A stretch of 14,617 nt of DNA from HGM04593 sp045636545 (GCA_045636545.1 JAZTXR010000012.1:1-14617); one strand, 5' to 3'; counted from the first letter of the stretch, positions 1 through 7,884 are shown. Program-made: numbers and translations. The notes: generated by a model not told the origin, from the sequence alone.

Positions 1-207
1 TAATACTAAAATTTAGCGTGTTTTGTCATCTCGACCATACCTTAATAAAATATTAAAAGATGTTTTCGATGAGCGATAGCGAACTAACGCTACGTGAGAG
101 ATCTCTTATTTTACGATATTTTTGAGATCCCTCGTCGCTACGCTCTGTCGGGATGACAGGTTCGCGATTTGATTTAGCTTATATCGAACTCACGTTATAT
201 TATTACC
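1..207. other. Non-coding stretch downstream of glgP
   Basis: No plausible gene is visible on either strand here. The stretch is AT-rich and is mostly taken up by a degenerate palindromic repeat at 24-158. It lies beyond the glgP terminator, so it is probably the gap to the next gene outside the window. Confidence 0.6.
24..158. repeat. Degenerate palindromic intergenic repeat, copy 1
   Basis: The element opens with TGTCATCTCGACC and closes with the near-complement GTCGGGATGACA at 147-158. Inner segments GAGATCTC and GAGATCCCTCG flank an AT-rich centre. A small hairpin, tagcg/cgcta, sits at 77-92. The TGTCATnnCGA...GAGATC...GATGACA layout resembles a REP-like family often seen between genes in Bacteroidota, and it shares its ends with the element at 7885-7948. 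Family membership is from memory; the inverted ends are seen directly. Confidence 0.6.
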
Positions 208-244
208 AAAAAATAGCTCTTGCCGCAATGGCAAGAGCTATTTT
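208..244 (-). terminator. Intrinsic terminator after glgP
   Basis: A perfect 15-bp stem pairs 210-224 with 230-244 around a 5-nt loop. Read on the minus strand, it is followed directly by a run of six T. It begins about 20 nt after the glgP stop codon, as expected for a rho-independent terminator of the glycogen unit. Confidence 0.9.
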
Positions 245-264
245 CATTATAAATATGCTTTATA

Positions 265-2829
265 TTAAGCGAACCACTTAACGTAAGCGAAGTCCATGCG
301 GTGAGGGAGCTCCTCGTGGTGAGGATACATACGGAATGCAATCTTGAATGCGCCTGCGTTTGTAGGAGCAATCTCTGCACCGAATGTGAACACATTACCC
401 TCGCGCTGCACAACGTTCAAAGGATATGTTGCGAACACAAAGTCGTGACCCTTGGAATCGGTATCCAACACAACGAGTTCGATAGCCACAGCATTGTCAA
501 GACCCTTCTCGTCAACCTTAACGGTCACGTTGTACTTCTCACCTGCTGACATTGCACCGTTCAAGAAGTCCTGAGCACCTTCGACTGAGAGAACCTCGAC
601 TGCGTTCCACTTGGCAGCAACCTCCTCTTTCCACTTTGCGAGCTCGCGTACAACCTTTGAGTCGTTGGCGATGAGGTGGTGATAACGCTTAGCCTGCTTG
701 CAGTAGAACTTGCTGTAGTAGTCATCGAGCTGGCGCTTCATTGTGAAGTGGGGCGCAACCTCAGCGATTGACTTCTTGATGCAAGCAATCCACTCGTCAG
801 AGTATGCCTTGTCACCGCGGTTGTAATACATTGGGAGAATCTCGTTCTCGAGCAATGTGTAGATTGTAGCTGCATCGAGCTGATCCTGGAACTCCTGGTT
901 CTGGTATGTACGCTCCTCCTTCAATGCCCAACCTGCACCGGGCTTGTAACCCTCGCACCACCAACCGTCGAGTACCGAGAAGTTGAGGACACCGTTCATG
1001 AGAGCCTTCTCACCTGATGTACCTGATGCCTCGAGAGGACGTGTAGGTGTGTTCATCCAGATATCAACACCCGAAACGAGCAACTTCGCGAGGTCCATAT
1101 CATAGTTCTCGAGGAAGATAATCTTACCAACGAACTCGGGACGGCGTGAAACCTCGATAATCTTCTTGATGAGACCCTGACCTGCACCATCGTGTGGGTG
1201 AGCCTTACCTGCGAAGAGGAACTGGATTGGACGCTCGGGGTTGTTGAGAAGCTTAGCCAAACGGTCGAGGTCGGTGAAGAGGAGGTGTGCACGCTTGTAA
1301 GTAGCGAAACGGCGTGCGAAACCGATAACGAGTGCATCGGGGTTAATCTTCTTCACAACGTCAACGATACGCATCGGGTCGCCCTGGTTCTTCAACCACT
1401 CCTCGCTGAATGCCTTCTTGATATAGTCGATAAGCATCTTCTTGCGGGCAACACGTGTGTTCCAGATTGTCTCGTTAGAGATATTCTCGATTGCGTGCCA
1501 GATGCTCTCGTTAGACTGGTCGTTGATGAAGCTTGGGTCGAAGTTCTGCTTGTAGAGGTTATCCCACTCGGGTGCAACCCATGTCGGGTAGTGAACACCG
1601 TTGGTTACATAACCTACGTGGTTCTCTGATGGGAAGTAACCCTTCCAAATCTCGGCAAACATATCCTTTGACACCTTACCGTGGAGGCGGCTCACACCGT
1701 TGATTTCCTGGCAAGTGTTGCAAGCGAATGTTGACATACAGAAACGCTCGTTCTTGTCGCCTGCGTTGATGCGGCCGAGGTTCATCAAGTCGTCCCAAGT
1801 GATGTTGAGCTGGCTTGCATAGCCTCTCATGTACTTGCCGAAGAGTGCCTCGTCGAAGTAGTCGTGACCTGCAGGTACGGGAGTGTGAACAGTGTAGAGT
1901 GAGCTTGAACGTACAATCTCAAGCGCCTCCTCGTATGTATAACCGGTCTTGATGTACTGTGTCAGACGGTAGAGGTTGCAGAGTGCTGCGTGACCCTCGT
2001 TGCAGTGGTAGATATCTTTCTTGACACCCATTCTCTCCAATGCAATCATACCACCGATACCAAGGAGAATCTCCTGCTTCAAGCGGTTTTCCCAGTCGCC
2101 ACCATAGAGCTTGTGGGTGATTGGCTTGTCGAACTCACTGTTCATGTCGAAATCGGTGTCGAGCAAGTAAAGAGGCACACGACCTACATTTACCTTCCAA
2201 ACGTTAGCGTGTACATAGTAGTCGATGTAAGGAACGTGTATTACAAGAGGTGTAACACCATCCTCCTCGTATACGCGCTCGATTGGGAGCTGGTTGAAGT
2301 TCTGTGCATCGTAGTTGGCAATCTGTGAACCGTCCATTGAGAGTGACTGGCTGAAGTAGCCGTAACGGTACAGGAAACCTACAGCACACATATCAACGTT
2401 TGAGTCAGAAGCCTCCTTCAAATAGTCACCGGCAAGGATACCGAGACCACCTGAGTAAATCTTCAATACGCTTGTCAAGCCGTACTCCATACAGAAGTAT
2501 GCCACTGAAGGACGCTCTGCATTTGGCTTTACATCCATATAGCGACGGAAGTCGGCATAAACATCGGCAAGCTTTGCAAGGACGGTCTGGTTCTTTGAAA
2601 GCTCGTCGAGCTTCTCAACGCCCAACTTCTCCAAAAGGAGAACAGGGTTACCGCCACAAGCCTTGAAAAGATTGGCATCGAGCATCTTGAAGAGCTCTTT
2701 TGCCTCCTCGTTCCATACCCACCAGAGGTTACGGGACAATTCCTCGAGTGGCTTCAATGACTCGGGAATATAAGATTTTACATTAACTGTTTTCCAACCG
2801 GGTTGGTTTGCGTTACTAATTGCAATCAT
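265..2829 (-). CDS. glgP: Alpha-glucan (glycogen) phosphorylase, GT35
   Basis: This 854-residue protein is predicted to release glucose-1-phosphate from glycogen or maltodextrin using phosphate and pyridoxal phosphate in the cytoplasm. It belongs to the shorter bacterial/archaeal alpha-glucan phosphorylase subfamily, with an N-terminal DUF3417-like region (about residues 20-110) before the catalytic domain. Visible motifs are SGGLGILAGDYLKEASD (126-142), NEGHAAL (277-283), HTPVPAGHDYF (315-325), GFARRFATYKR (503-513) and the cofactor site EASGTSGEKALMNG (600-613), where K608 should hold PLP. Position 607 is Glu where other members often have Met. The ATG at 2829 starts 30 nt after the glycogen synthase stop with no Shine-Dalgarno, so the two genes are probably co-transcribed. 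A terminator follows. The family call is secure; the preferred glucan length is not known. Confidence 0.95.
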   Translation of the reverse strand: MIAISNANQPGWKTVNVKSYIPESLKPLEELSRNLWWVWNEEAKELFKMLDANLFKACGGNPVLLLEKLGVEKLDELSKNQTVLAKLADVYADFRRYMDVKPNAERPSVAYFCMEYGLTSVLKIYSGGLGILAGDYLKEASDSNVDMCAVGFLYRYGYFSQSLSMDGSQIANYDAQNFNQLPIERVYEEDGVTPLVIHVPYIDYYVHANVWKVNVGRVPLYLLDTDFDMNSEFDKPITHKLYGGDWENRLKQEILLGIGGMIALERMGVKKDIYHCNEGHAALCNLYRLTQYIKTGYTYEEALEIVRSSSLYTVHTPVPAGHDYFDEALFGKYMRGYASQLNITWDDLMNLGRINAGDKNERFCMSTFACNTCQEINGVSRLHGKVSKDMFAEIWKGYFPSENHVGYVTNGVHYPTWVAPEWDNLYKQNFDPSFINDQSNESIWHAIENISNETIWNTRVARKKMLIDYIKKAFSEEWLKNQGDPMRIVDVVKKINPDALVIGFARRFATYKRAHLLFTDLDRLAKLLNNPERPIQFLFAGKAHPHDGAGQGLIKKIIEVSRRPEFVGKIIFLENYDMDLAKLLVSGVDIWMNTPTRPLEASGTSGEKALMNGVLNFSVLDGWWCEGYKPGAGWALKEERTYQNQEFQDQLDAATIYTLLENEILPMYYNRGDKAYSDEWIACIKKSIAEVAPHFTMKRQLDDYYSKFYCKQAKRYHHLIANDSKVVRELAKWKEEVAAKWNAVEVLSVEGAQDFLNGAMSAGEKYNVTVKVDEKGLDNAVAIELVVLDTDSKGHDFVFATYPLNVVQREGNVFTFGAEIAPTNAGAFKIAFRMYPHHEELPHRMDFAYVKWFA

Positions 2830-2859
2830 ATTATTTTTATTAAATGAATATTTCGTTTG

Positions 2860-4521
2860 TTATTGTCGCTTCTTTGCCGCTGCCAGAGCTATATCGTAGG
2901 CCTGGAGGTAGTTCTTGATAAAGTGCTTCCAAAGAGCCTTCTCGGCAATCTTTGCAACTTTCTTGCGGCAGTCATTTACCTCTTTATCAGAAAGTTTTGC
3001 AAAGTTACAAATATTTTTTGTAATAACATCGGCTGCATCGAAATAGTTGCTGTCTGTGCGCGAGATAACCTCTACACCATCAAGCAATTCACCCCTGCGA
3101 CCAAGCACCGAGTTCACCCAAAGACCGAAACCGGCAAGGTTGGTGGTGATTGTCGGGATGTGGAAAGCCGCACTCTCGAGCGGTGTGTAGCCCCAAGGCT
3201 CGTAGTATGACGGGTAGATGCTGAGGTCATTACCGATGAGCACATCGTAATAGTCCTTGTTGAAGATGCCGTCATTGCCTTTGAGATAGCAGGGGACATA
3301 GATTACCTTAACACGGTTCTTGCCGCCACGGTTGTCTATCTGCAAGCCGCGTATGCCACAGGCTATTGCATCCTCATAGAAATTGTGGAGGTTGTGTGTG
3401 AGGTATGGGTTGGGCAGCGGAGTGTCCCAGGCATCCTTGTCGCTTGCAAGGCGCTTTACCAAATCCTCACGCGCATCGCCCGACCATGCAGGCACGTCAA
3501 TGAACGCAACGACATCGCGCTCAAGCTCCTCGCAGGCATTGAGGCGCGCCATTGACTCAAGGAACATATCAATACCCTTGTTGCGCATCTCCATTCGGCC
3601 GCCGATACCTATTATTATAGCATCATCGGAAATGGCATCGCCTGTGAGAGCCGCCGCCACGCGCAGACGTGCCTTGCGGGCAGCCTTTCTCTTTGCAGTG
3701 AAATCCTTGCCGACGGGAACGAAATCCTTCTCGAAACCGTTCTCAAGTATAACATCGCACTCGCGGCCTACAAGCTGCTTGCACTCGCGTGCCGTAATCT
3801 CGCTCACAGTTGTGAAACAGTCCACATTGAGTGCGCTGTTCTTCTCGACCGACTGCTTTGACTGCACGTTCAGTTCCTCGGCCATCTGGTCGCCGTTGTA
3901 ACCGTCGAAATGGTCATAGAGCGGCTTGCCGTTTGATGCAATTGAGCGGCCGATGCTTGTTGCATGGGTTGTAAATATTGTTCCCACTGCAGGCAGGTTC
4001 TTCTTGAGGTACAATGCTGCACCACCACTCTGCCACTCGTGAGCCTGAACAACCACGTTGCTTCCGGCCTTGATATTGTTATTATAGAAACTTTCGATTA
4101 CCTTGCCCACCGCGTAGCCGAATATCATTGAATCGTCATAGTCGCCGTAGCCGTGGAGTGAATCAACGCCAAAGTCGTCCCACAACTGGCCATAGATGGC
4201 ATCCTTGTCGTCCATGTACCCTGTATAATCTACAAGAATCACCTTGGGACGGCCGGGAATCTCCCAATAGCCGCAACGGACGGTGAGCTTATCGTCGTTT
4301 ATCTTTTTACGCCAAGCATTCCAAAGGCGTTTGTCCTCGGTGAAAAGTGGATTCTCTTTCTCTTTCCACAAATCGGGACCGATGTAGATTGCATTCAATC
4401 CCTCTATTTCAGAAATGGTGCGGGCCTTTGTAGATACCACTGTATAGATGCCGCCCACCTTGTTACAGACCTCCCAGCTAATCTCGAAAAGATACTCGGG
4501 AAGCAATAAATCTTTCTTCAT
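2860..4521 (-). CDS. Glycogen synthase, GT3 (eukaryote-type)
   Basis: This is predicted to extend alpha-1,4-glucan chains from a nucleotide-sugar donor, probably UDP-glucose as in GT3 enzymes. The 553-residue protein starts with LFEISWEVCNKVGGIYTVVS (11-30), the GT3 donor-site signature. Further motifs are HEWQSG (161-166), TTHAT (184-188) and the catalytic PSYYEPWGYTPLES (437-450), with E441 and E449 as the conserved acidic pair, then TNLAGFG (460-466). This matches the animal/fungal glycogen synthase pattern rather than bacterial GlgA (GT5). It is shorter than the eukaryotic enzymes (about 700 residues), and I see no C-terminal arginine regulatory cluster. I chose ATG 4521 because the only longer in-frame start is a TTG at 4527, two codons upstream. 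The gene has its own promoter and hairpin-containing leader and lies 30 nt upstream of glgP. Confidence 0.93.
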   Translation of the reverse strand: MKKDLLLPEYLFEISWEVCNKVGGIYTVVSTKARTISEIEGLNAIYIGPDLWKEKENPLFTEDKRLWNAWRKKINDDKLTVRCGYWEIPGRPKVILVDYTGYMDDKDAIYGQLWDDFGVDSLHGYGDYDDSMIFGYAVGKVIESFYNNNIKAGSNVVVQAHEWQSGGAALYLKKNLPAVGTIFTTHATSIGRSIASNGKPLYDHFDGYNGDQMAEELNVQSKQSVEKNSALNVDCFTTVSEITARECKQLVGRECDVILENGFEKDFVPVGKDFTAKRKAARKARLRVAAALTGDAISDDAIIIGIGGRMEMRNKGIDMFLESMARLNACEELERDVVAFIDVPAWSGDAREDLVKRLASDKDAWDTPLPNPYLTHNLHNFYEDAIACGIRGLQIDNRGGKNRVKVIYVPCYLKGNDGIFNKDYYDVLIGNDLSIYPSYYEPWGYTPLESAAFHIPTITTNLAGFGLWVNSVLGRRGELLDGVEVISRTDSNYFDAADVITKNICNFAKLSDKEVNDCRKKVAKIAEKALWKHFIKNYLQAYDIALAAAKKRQ

Positions 4522-4548
4522 CGTCAATTAATAATTCTCAAAAATCCC

Positions 4549-4577
4549 TAAGGTTTCCACGCTTGTGGAGCACCTTA
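4549..4577 (-). promoter_or_regulatory. Hairpin in glycogen synthase mRNA leader
   Basis: Positions 4549-4554 pair with 4572-4577 (6 bp) and 4556-4560 pair with 4565-4569 (5 bp), separated by a small internal loop and closed by a 4-nt loop. It lies about 27 nt before the start codon. A second 6-bp stem, 4593-4598 with 4609-4614, lies near the predicted transcript start. No T-run follows, so neither looks like a terminator. A regulatory role is only inferred. Confidence 0.4.
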
Positions 4578-4625
4578 TTATATATACAAATGGAGAGAAA
4601 GTACCCCCTCTCTCAAAATGAAGTG

Positions 4626-4657
4626 CAAAATTACAAAAATAATTTCGAATAACCAAA
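4626..4657 (-). promoter_or_regulatory. Bacteroidota-type promoter for glycogen genes
   Basis: On the minus strand TTTG (4657-4654) is followed after exactly 20 nt by TAATTTTG (4633-4626). This matches the -33 TTTG and -7 TAnnTTTG consensus of the primary Bacteroidota sigma factor. The transcript should start near 4620, giving a leader of about 100 nt before the ATG at 4521. The preceding terminator at 4790-4825 supports independent transcription of this unit. Confidence 0.75.
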
Positions 4658-4789
4658 GAATTAAAATAACTTAAAAAGACAAAAATCATACAAAACCACG
4701 ACAAACAGTTAGCAAATAATTGCCAAAACAGACACAAAAAGCAAAAGGAAAGGCTTTTCTGTGGCAGAGTGACGAAACATAACACACAA
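4634..4789. other. AT-rich spacer between V-ATPase and glycogen units
   Basis: The gene-free interval 4522-4846 (325 nt) holds the atpK terminator, this AT-rich spacer, the glycogen promoter and the leader. The open frame across it on the minus strand is rich in Phe, Cys and Leu, overlaps terminator and promoter, and resembles no protein I know. I see nothing else here. Confidence 0.6.
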
Positions 4790-4825
4790 AAAAAATCTCT
4801 CAAGGCGCGCCTTGAGAGATTTTTT
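4790..4825 (-). terminator. Strong palindromic terminator ending V-ATPase operon
   Basis: This is a perfect 36-nt palindrome centred between 4807 and 4808, with core AAGGCGCGCCTT flanked by A-runs and T-runs. It starts 21 nt after the atpK stop codon and ends in eight T when read on the minus strand. The symmetry means it could also stop transcription from the other strand. It insulates the V-ATPase operon from the glycogen genes. Confidence 0.9.
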
Positions 4826-4846
4826 CCATTCTACCCTACTCTTTTA

Positions 4847-5266
4847 TTACACCAAGAATGTAGCAACGAGTGCAAGGATGGCGTAGAACTCGGGGAAAGC
4901 AGCATAAATCATAGTGTTTGTCTGCACGTCATGTCCCTGTGACATACCAACGATACCGTTTGCACAAACCTGACCCTGACGGATTGCAGAGAAGAGGCAT
5001 ACGATACCTACACCAATACCTACACCGAACCACAACAGGCCGGTCTCGGCTGTTACCTTACCGAAGTGGAGCAGGAATGCCAAGAAGCCATAAAGACCCT
5101 GTGTAGCGGGGAGCGCACAAAGAATCATATAGCCGCCGGACTTTGAAGAATCCTTCTTCAACGCGCCCTCTGCTGCATTACCAGCGATTGTTGTACCGAT
5201 ACTACTACCAATACCTGCGAGTCCCAGCATGAGACCCATTCCCAAATAACCTAATAAAAGTTCCAT
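4847..5266 (-). CDS. atpK: V-type ATPase subunit K (rotor ring proteolipid)
   Basis: The 139-residue membrane protein forms the rotor ring that carries the coupling ion. Four hydrophobic segments make two fused hairpins: the first Gly-rich (about 1-30), then about 45-66, 77-95 and 119-139. Only the second hairpin carries the acidic ion-binding residue, E126 in PEFYAILAL; the first has Q56 in LPATQGLYGF at the matching place. This is the V-type pattern of one carboxylate per four helices. L52, T55, Q56, Y59, Q97 and E126 align with the residues that bind Na+ in Enterococcus hirae NtpK (L61, T64, Q65, Y68, Q110, E139), which suggests sodium coupling. The gene lies 136 nt after atpI, behind a palindromic repeat, and is last in the operon. 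It has no Shine-Dalgarno. Confidence 0.95.
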   Translation of the reverse strand: MELLLGYLGMGLMLGLAGIGSSIGTTIAGNAAEGALKKDSSKSGGYMILCALPATQGLYGFLAFLLHFGKVTAETGLLWFGVGIGVGIVCLFSAIRQGQVCANGIVGMSQGHDVQTNTMIYAAFPEFYAILALVATFLV

Positions 5267-5320
5267 AATGTTTAGTTTTTAATATTTATAATTTTTTATT
5301 TTTCATTTTAACAATCACAA

Positions 5321-5364
5321 TCTCCCTCCCCCTTCGGGGACTCCCTCTTACGCAAGAGGGAGAG
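5321..5364. repeat. Double-hairpin GC-rich palindromic repeat
   Basis: Two adjacent hairpins are visible: a 5-bp stem 5327-5331/5336-5340 and a perfect 9-bp stem 5341-5349/5354-5362 with a 4-nt loop. The outer part 5321-5328 can also pair with 5356-5363, so the element has two mutually exclusive folds. Six T follow on the plus strand, so it is terminator-like only in the direction opposite to the operon. In the operon direction it would be an mRNA structure between atpI and atpK. The ctccctc...gagggag form resembles a dispersed intergenic repeat. Confidence 0.65.
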
Positions 5365-5402
5365 TTTTTTCTTTAAATGAATAACAAGGAGCCACAATCG
5401 GT

Positions 5403-7247
5403 CTATTCGTTCTTGAACGGCTTGTACTCCTCGCCTTTACCTTCGTAGCCTGCATTCTTGAAATACTCCACGAATGTAAGACGTAACGGGTGTACAAAGG
5501 CACTGAGGCATGACATTGCGATGTTCAGCGTGTGACCAATAAGGATTATAAGACCAAAGCCGACCCATGCCAGTACAGCGGCAAAGCCTTCCCGCCCCTC
5601 GACAACCATCATTGCAAGGCTGTTGAAAGTAGAACCCAACATACCGCCCGCAAGGCCAAGGGCAAAGAGACGGATGTATGAGAGGATATCACCCAACAAG
5701 CCCGATGCCATGTTGTAGGTATCCCACAGGCCGGCACCAATGTTGGCAAAGACATTCCGGCGCAGGTTGTTGAGCAGATATATGCCTACCGCGCCAAGAC
5801 CGCCAATGGCAATGAATGCCCACTTTGACACCCCTGCAGGGATAACGCTGAGGAATGAGAGTGTACCGACAATGACACCACCCACAACGACAAGCCACCA
5901 GCCCCAAGCGCTCAACGACTCCTTGAAGCCGAAGAAGACCGTGTTGTTAATAGCCTTTACAGTCATTGCTATTGAAATGTGTATGACACCAATTCCAAGG
6001 GCAAGAATCATCTGTTTGTCGTATGTTGCACCCATTATCTCCATATCGCCAGCAATGATGAAGTCGCGTATGCTTTGCGGGATTCCTGTAAACTCAAGCA
6101 GGCTCATACCGAAGAATGTTCCGAGCAATGCACCCAACACGGTAGTGAAAATACCGAGTGTGATTACAAGGTTCATCATTCCTGCCATATCCTTACCCAG
6201 CTTATTTTTAAGGAGAAAACCGAGAAGAATCAGAAGCAGACCGTAACCGGCATCGCCCATACAGAATGCGAAGAAGAGCGAGAAGAACGGTGCCACGATA
6301 GGCGTGGGGTCGAAATCGGTTCCGCTTGGCATACCGTACATCTTGGTGAGCACCTCATACATACGGGTAAAGGCGTTGTTCTTGAGCTTGACGGGAATGT
6401 TGTCGCCACGGCGGGCATCGCGCAGTTCATAGAACGCACCACTGGCGTCGAGCATTGCCTTTAGAGCAATAACCGAATCCTCGGGCACCCAGCCCTCGAG
6501 CATGACAAGCTTGTCGCCCGAGACCCTTTCGCCACCGAGCATAACCTTTGTAAACTCAATGTCACGTTTCTGCAACTCCTGGGCTGCCTTCAAGGTATTG
6601 AGGCTCTCGCCTGCAACCTTTGCAAGTTCAAGCTCAGCCTCTTTTACCTGTGCATTGACTGCGGACAGCTCATTCTCCAATGCTGCAAGCGAGGCTGTAG
6701 GCAGCTTTGCCTGCTCGGCATCTATGTCAATCACTGTTCCTTGCGGAGTGACTGTCACGAAATATTTGCGCGACAGTTTCTCGGCAACAGGGATTGCATT
6801 ATAGTCACTCTCCCACTCGCTCCGGTAGCTCTTTGCCGAAGCTATGAAGAATTTCAGTTCATAACCTGCAGCAGCAAGTCTTTCAACGGCCGAACAATCA
6901 AAATTGCCCCATGGCTCCAGGGTTGCAATATCCTTGTCGAGCACCTGCTGCAGTGTCCTGCGCTGCTCAATGTCGGCAAAGAGTGCCTCAACCTTTTCTA
7001 TGACAGCCGGAGCTGCTGAAATATCAGCCGCTGGGGCAAGCTCGCCGGGAGCACACATTTCAAGGCGCTTGACGATACGTGAATAACGGTTGGCGACAGA
7101 GAGTTTCTGTTCCAGTTCGGGGTTCTCCACACTACCGCTTCCGCGCTCCTGGATGTGTACCACACCCACCTCGCGCAGCGACTCAAGAAAGGCGGCATAC
7201 TCCTTGTGATAGACAAGAAGTGCAAGTTTTTTCATCTTCGTTATCAT
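5403..7247 (-). CDS. atpI: V-type ATPase subunit I (membrane stator, a-subunit)
   Basis: This 614-residue subunit links the peripheral stalk to the membrane and forms the ion half-channels next to the K ring. Residues 1 to about 315 are soluble and partly coiled-coil. The membrane part starts after the DFDPTPIVAPFFSLFF motif (311-326), followed by GDAGYG (331-336) and several hydrophobic segments up to about 585. R526 in SYIRLFALGLAGG (523-535) corresponds to the essential arginine of eukaryotic subunit a (R735 in yeast Vph1), and HPLRLTFVEYF (586-596) matches the conserved last helix. The start ATG at 7247 overlaps the atpD stop as ATGA and is preceded by AGGAGGTGA (7260-7252), the only strong Shine-Dalgarno among the starts here. 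An in-frame ATG four codons later is less likely for that reason. It ends in TAG. Confidence 0.95.
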   Translation of the reverse strand: MITKMKKLALLVYHKEYAAFLESLREVGVVHIQERGSGSVENPELEQKLSVANRYSRIVKRLEMCAPGELAPAADISAAPAVIEKVEALFADIEQRRTLQQVLDKDIATLEPWGNFDCSAVERLAAAGYELKFFIASAKSYRSEWESDYNAIPVAEKLSRKYFVTVTPQGTVIDIDAEQAKLPTASLAALENELSAVNAQVKEAELELAKVAGESLNTLKAAQELQKRDIEFTKVMLGGERVSGDKLVMLEGWVPEDSVIALKAMLDASGAFYELRDARRGDNIPVKLKNNAFTRMYEVLTKMYGMPSGTDFDPTPIVAPFFSLFFAFCMGDAGYGLLLILLGFLLKNKLGKDMAGMMNLVITLGIFTTVLGALLGTFFGMSLLEFTGIPQSIRDFIIAGDMEIMGATYDKQMILALGIGVIHISIAMTVKAINNTVFFGFKESLSAWGWWLVVVGGVIVGTLSFLSVIPAGVSKWAFIAIGGLGAVGIYLLNNLRRNVFANIGAGLWDTYNMASGLLGDILSYIRLFALGLAGGMLGSTFNSLAMMVVEGREGFAAVLAWVGFGLIILIGHTLNIAMSCLSAFVHPLRLTFVEYFKNAGYEGKGEEYKPFKNE

Positions 7248-7846
7248 GCTGTCACCTCCTCTCTTTGCTCTAACAAGGACTTCAGAATCTTCTGCGAAGA
7301 CTTTGAAAGATTCTCTTCATCCTCCATAAATCGTTTAATCTTTCTGATTGCATCCTGGTAGCCCGGTATCTGCACCTTCTCAAAGAGGTTCACCTTTTGG
7401 GTGGTCTTTTTGCGGGCGTGCTCAAGCAACACCAGTTTGCGGTTGAGCAATTCGCGACGAATTGCTGTCATTGCCATCTCCTTGAGCAGCTCGATACCAT
7501 CGGCGAACCACTTGGGCGAGGTAAAGAGGCTGTAACGCCCGATGACAAAGGTGGCGTTCTCCAACACTGGCACCTTGACACCGGCCACTTTCTGCTGCCC
7601 AATCAGCAGCTCGCCAGTCTTTACAAGCGAGGGGTCGAACTCGTTCCACAACGCAAAGAGCGCGCGGTACTGCTCGAGCTGGGCAGCATACTCCTCGTCG
7701 TGCAGTTCCATCTCGGCCTTGCACTTCTTCACCTCGATGCGCAGGGCACTCTCCTTGCTCTTGATGATAGGCAGTGTCCTGACACGCATCTTCAGTTGTT
7801 TTTCGAGTTGCTGAAGTGATGTTTTGTTATATTGAAATGCTATCAT
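7244..7846 (-). CDS. atpD: V-type ATPase subunit D (central rotor shaft)
   Basis: The 200-residue, largely helical protein is the central shaft that turns inside the A3B3 head and transmits rotation to the membrane ring. Long charged N- and C-terminal helices flank a middle section (about 75-115). The conserved C-terminal segment KVNLFEKVQIPGYQDAIRKI (151-170) matches the family's RVNALE...IP pattern. It follows atpB after a 122-nt gap holding a palindromic repeat and overlaps atpI by 4 nt (ATGA), so D and I are probably translationally coupled. The last codons also form the Shine-Dalgarno for atpI. Upstream of its own ATG there is only a weak AGGA very close to the start. Confidence 0.92.
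   Translation of the reverse strand: MIAFQYNKTSLQQLEKQLKMRVRTLPIIKSKESALRIEVKKCKAEMELHDEEYAAQLEQYRALFALWNEFDPSLVKTGELLIGQQKVAGVKVPVLENATFVIGRYSLFTSPKWFADGIELLKEMAMTAIRRELLNRKLVLLEHARKKTTQKVNLFEKVQIPGYQDAIRKIKRFMEDEENLSKSSQKILKSLLEQREEVTA
7252..7260 (-). promoter_or_regulatory. Strong Shine-Dalgarno for atpI inside atpD
   Basis: Read on the minus strand this is AGGAGGTGA, a nine-base match to the anti-Shine-Dalgarno end of 16S rRNA, with 7 nt between AGGAGG and the atpI ATG. It lies in codons for the last residues of atpD (EEVTA). The other gene starts in the window have no such site. Confidence 0.8.
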
Positions 7847-7884
7847 TTCCTACTTTTCTCAATTTTTGTAACGATATAGTCCTT

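Noticed and set aside
1192..1629. 145-codon plus-strand open frame opposite glgP
   Set aside because: It is fully antisense to a conserved catalytic region and has no recognisable domain; codon bias of the real gene creates such frames.
3383..3901. 172-codon plus-strand open frame opposite glycogen synthase
   Set aside because: Ser/Arg-rich shadow of the conserved GT3 gene with no domain of its own.
4522..4527. TTG start two codons upstream of the glycogen synthase ATG
   Set aside because: It adds only two residues, has no ribosome-binding advantage, and an ATG follows directly.
4528..4803. 91-codon minus-strand open frame upstream of glycogen synthase
   Set aside because: It starts inside the terminator palindrome, covers the promoter and leader, and is a low-complexity Phe/Cys/Leu-rich translation of AT-rich DNA.
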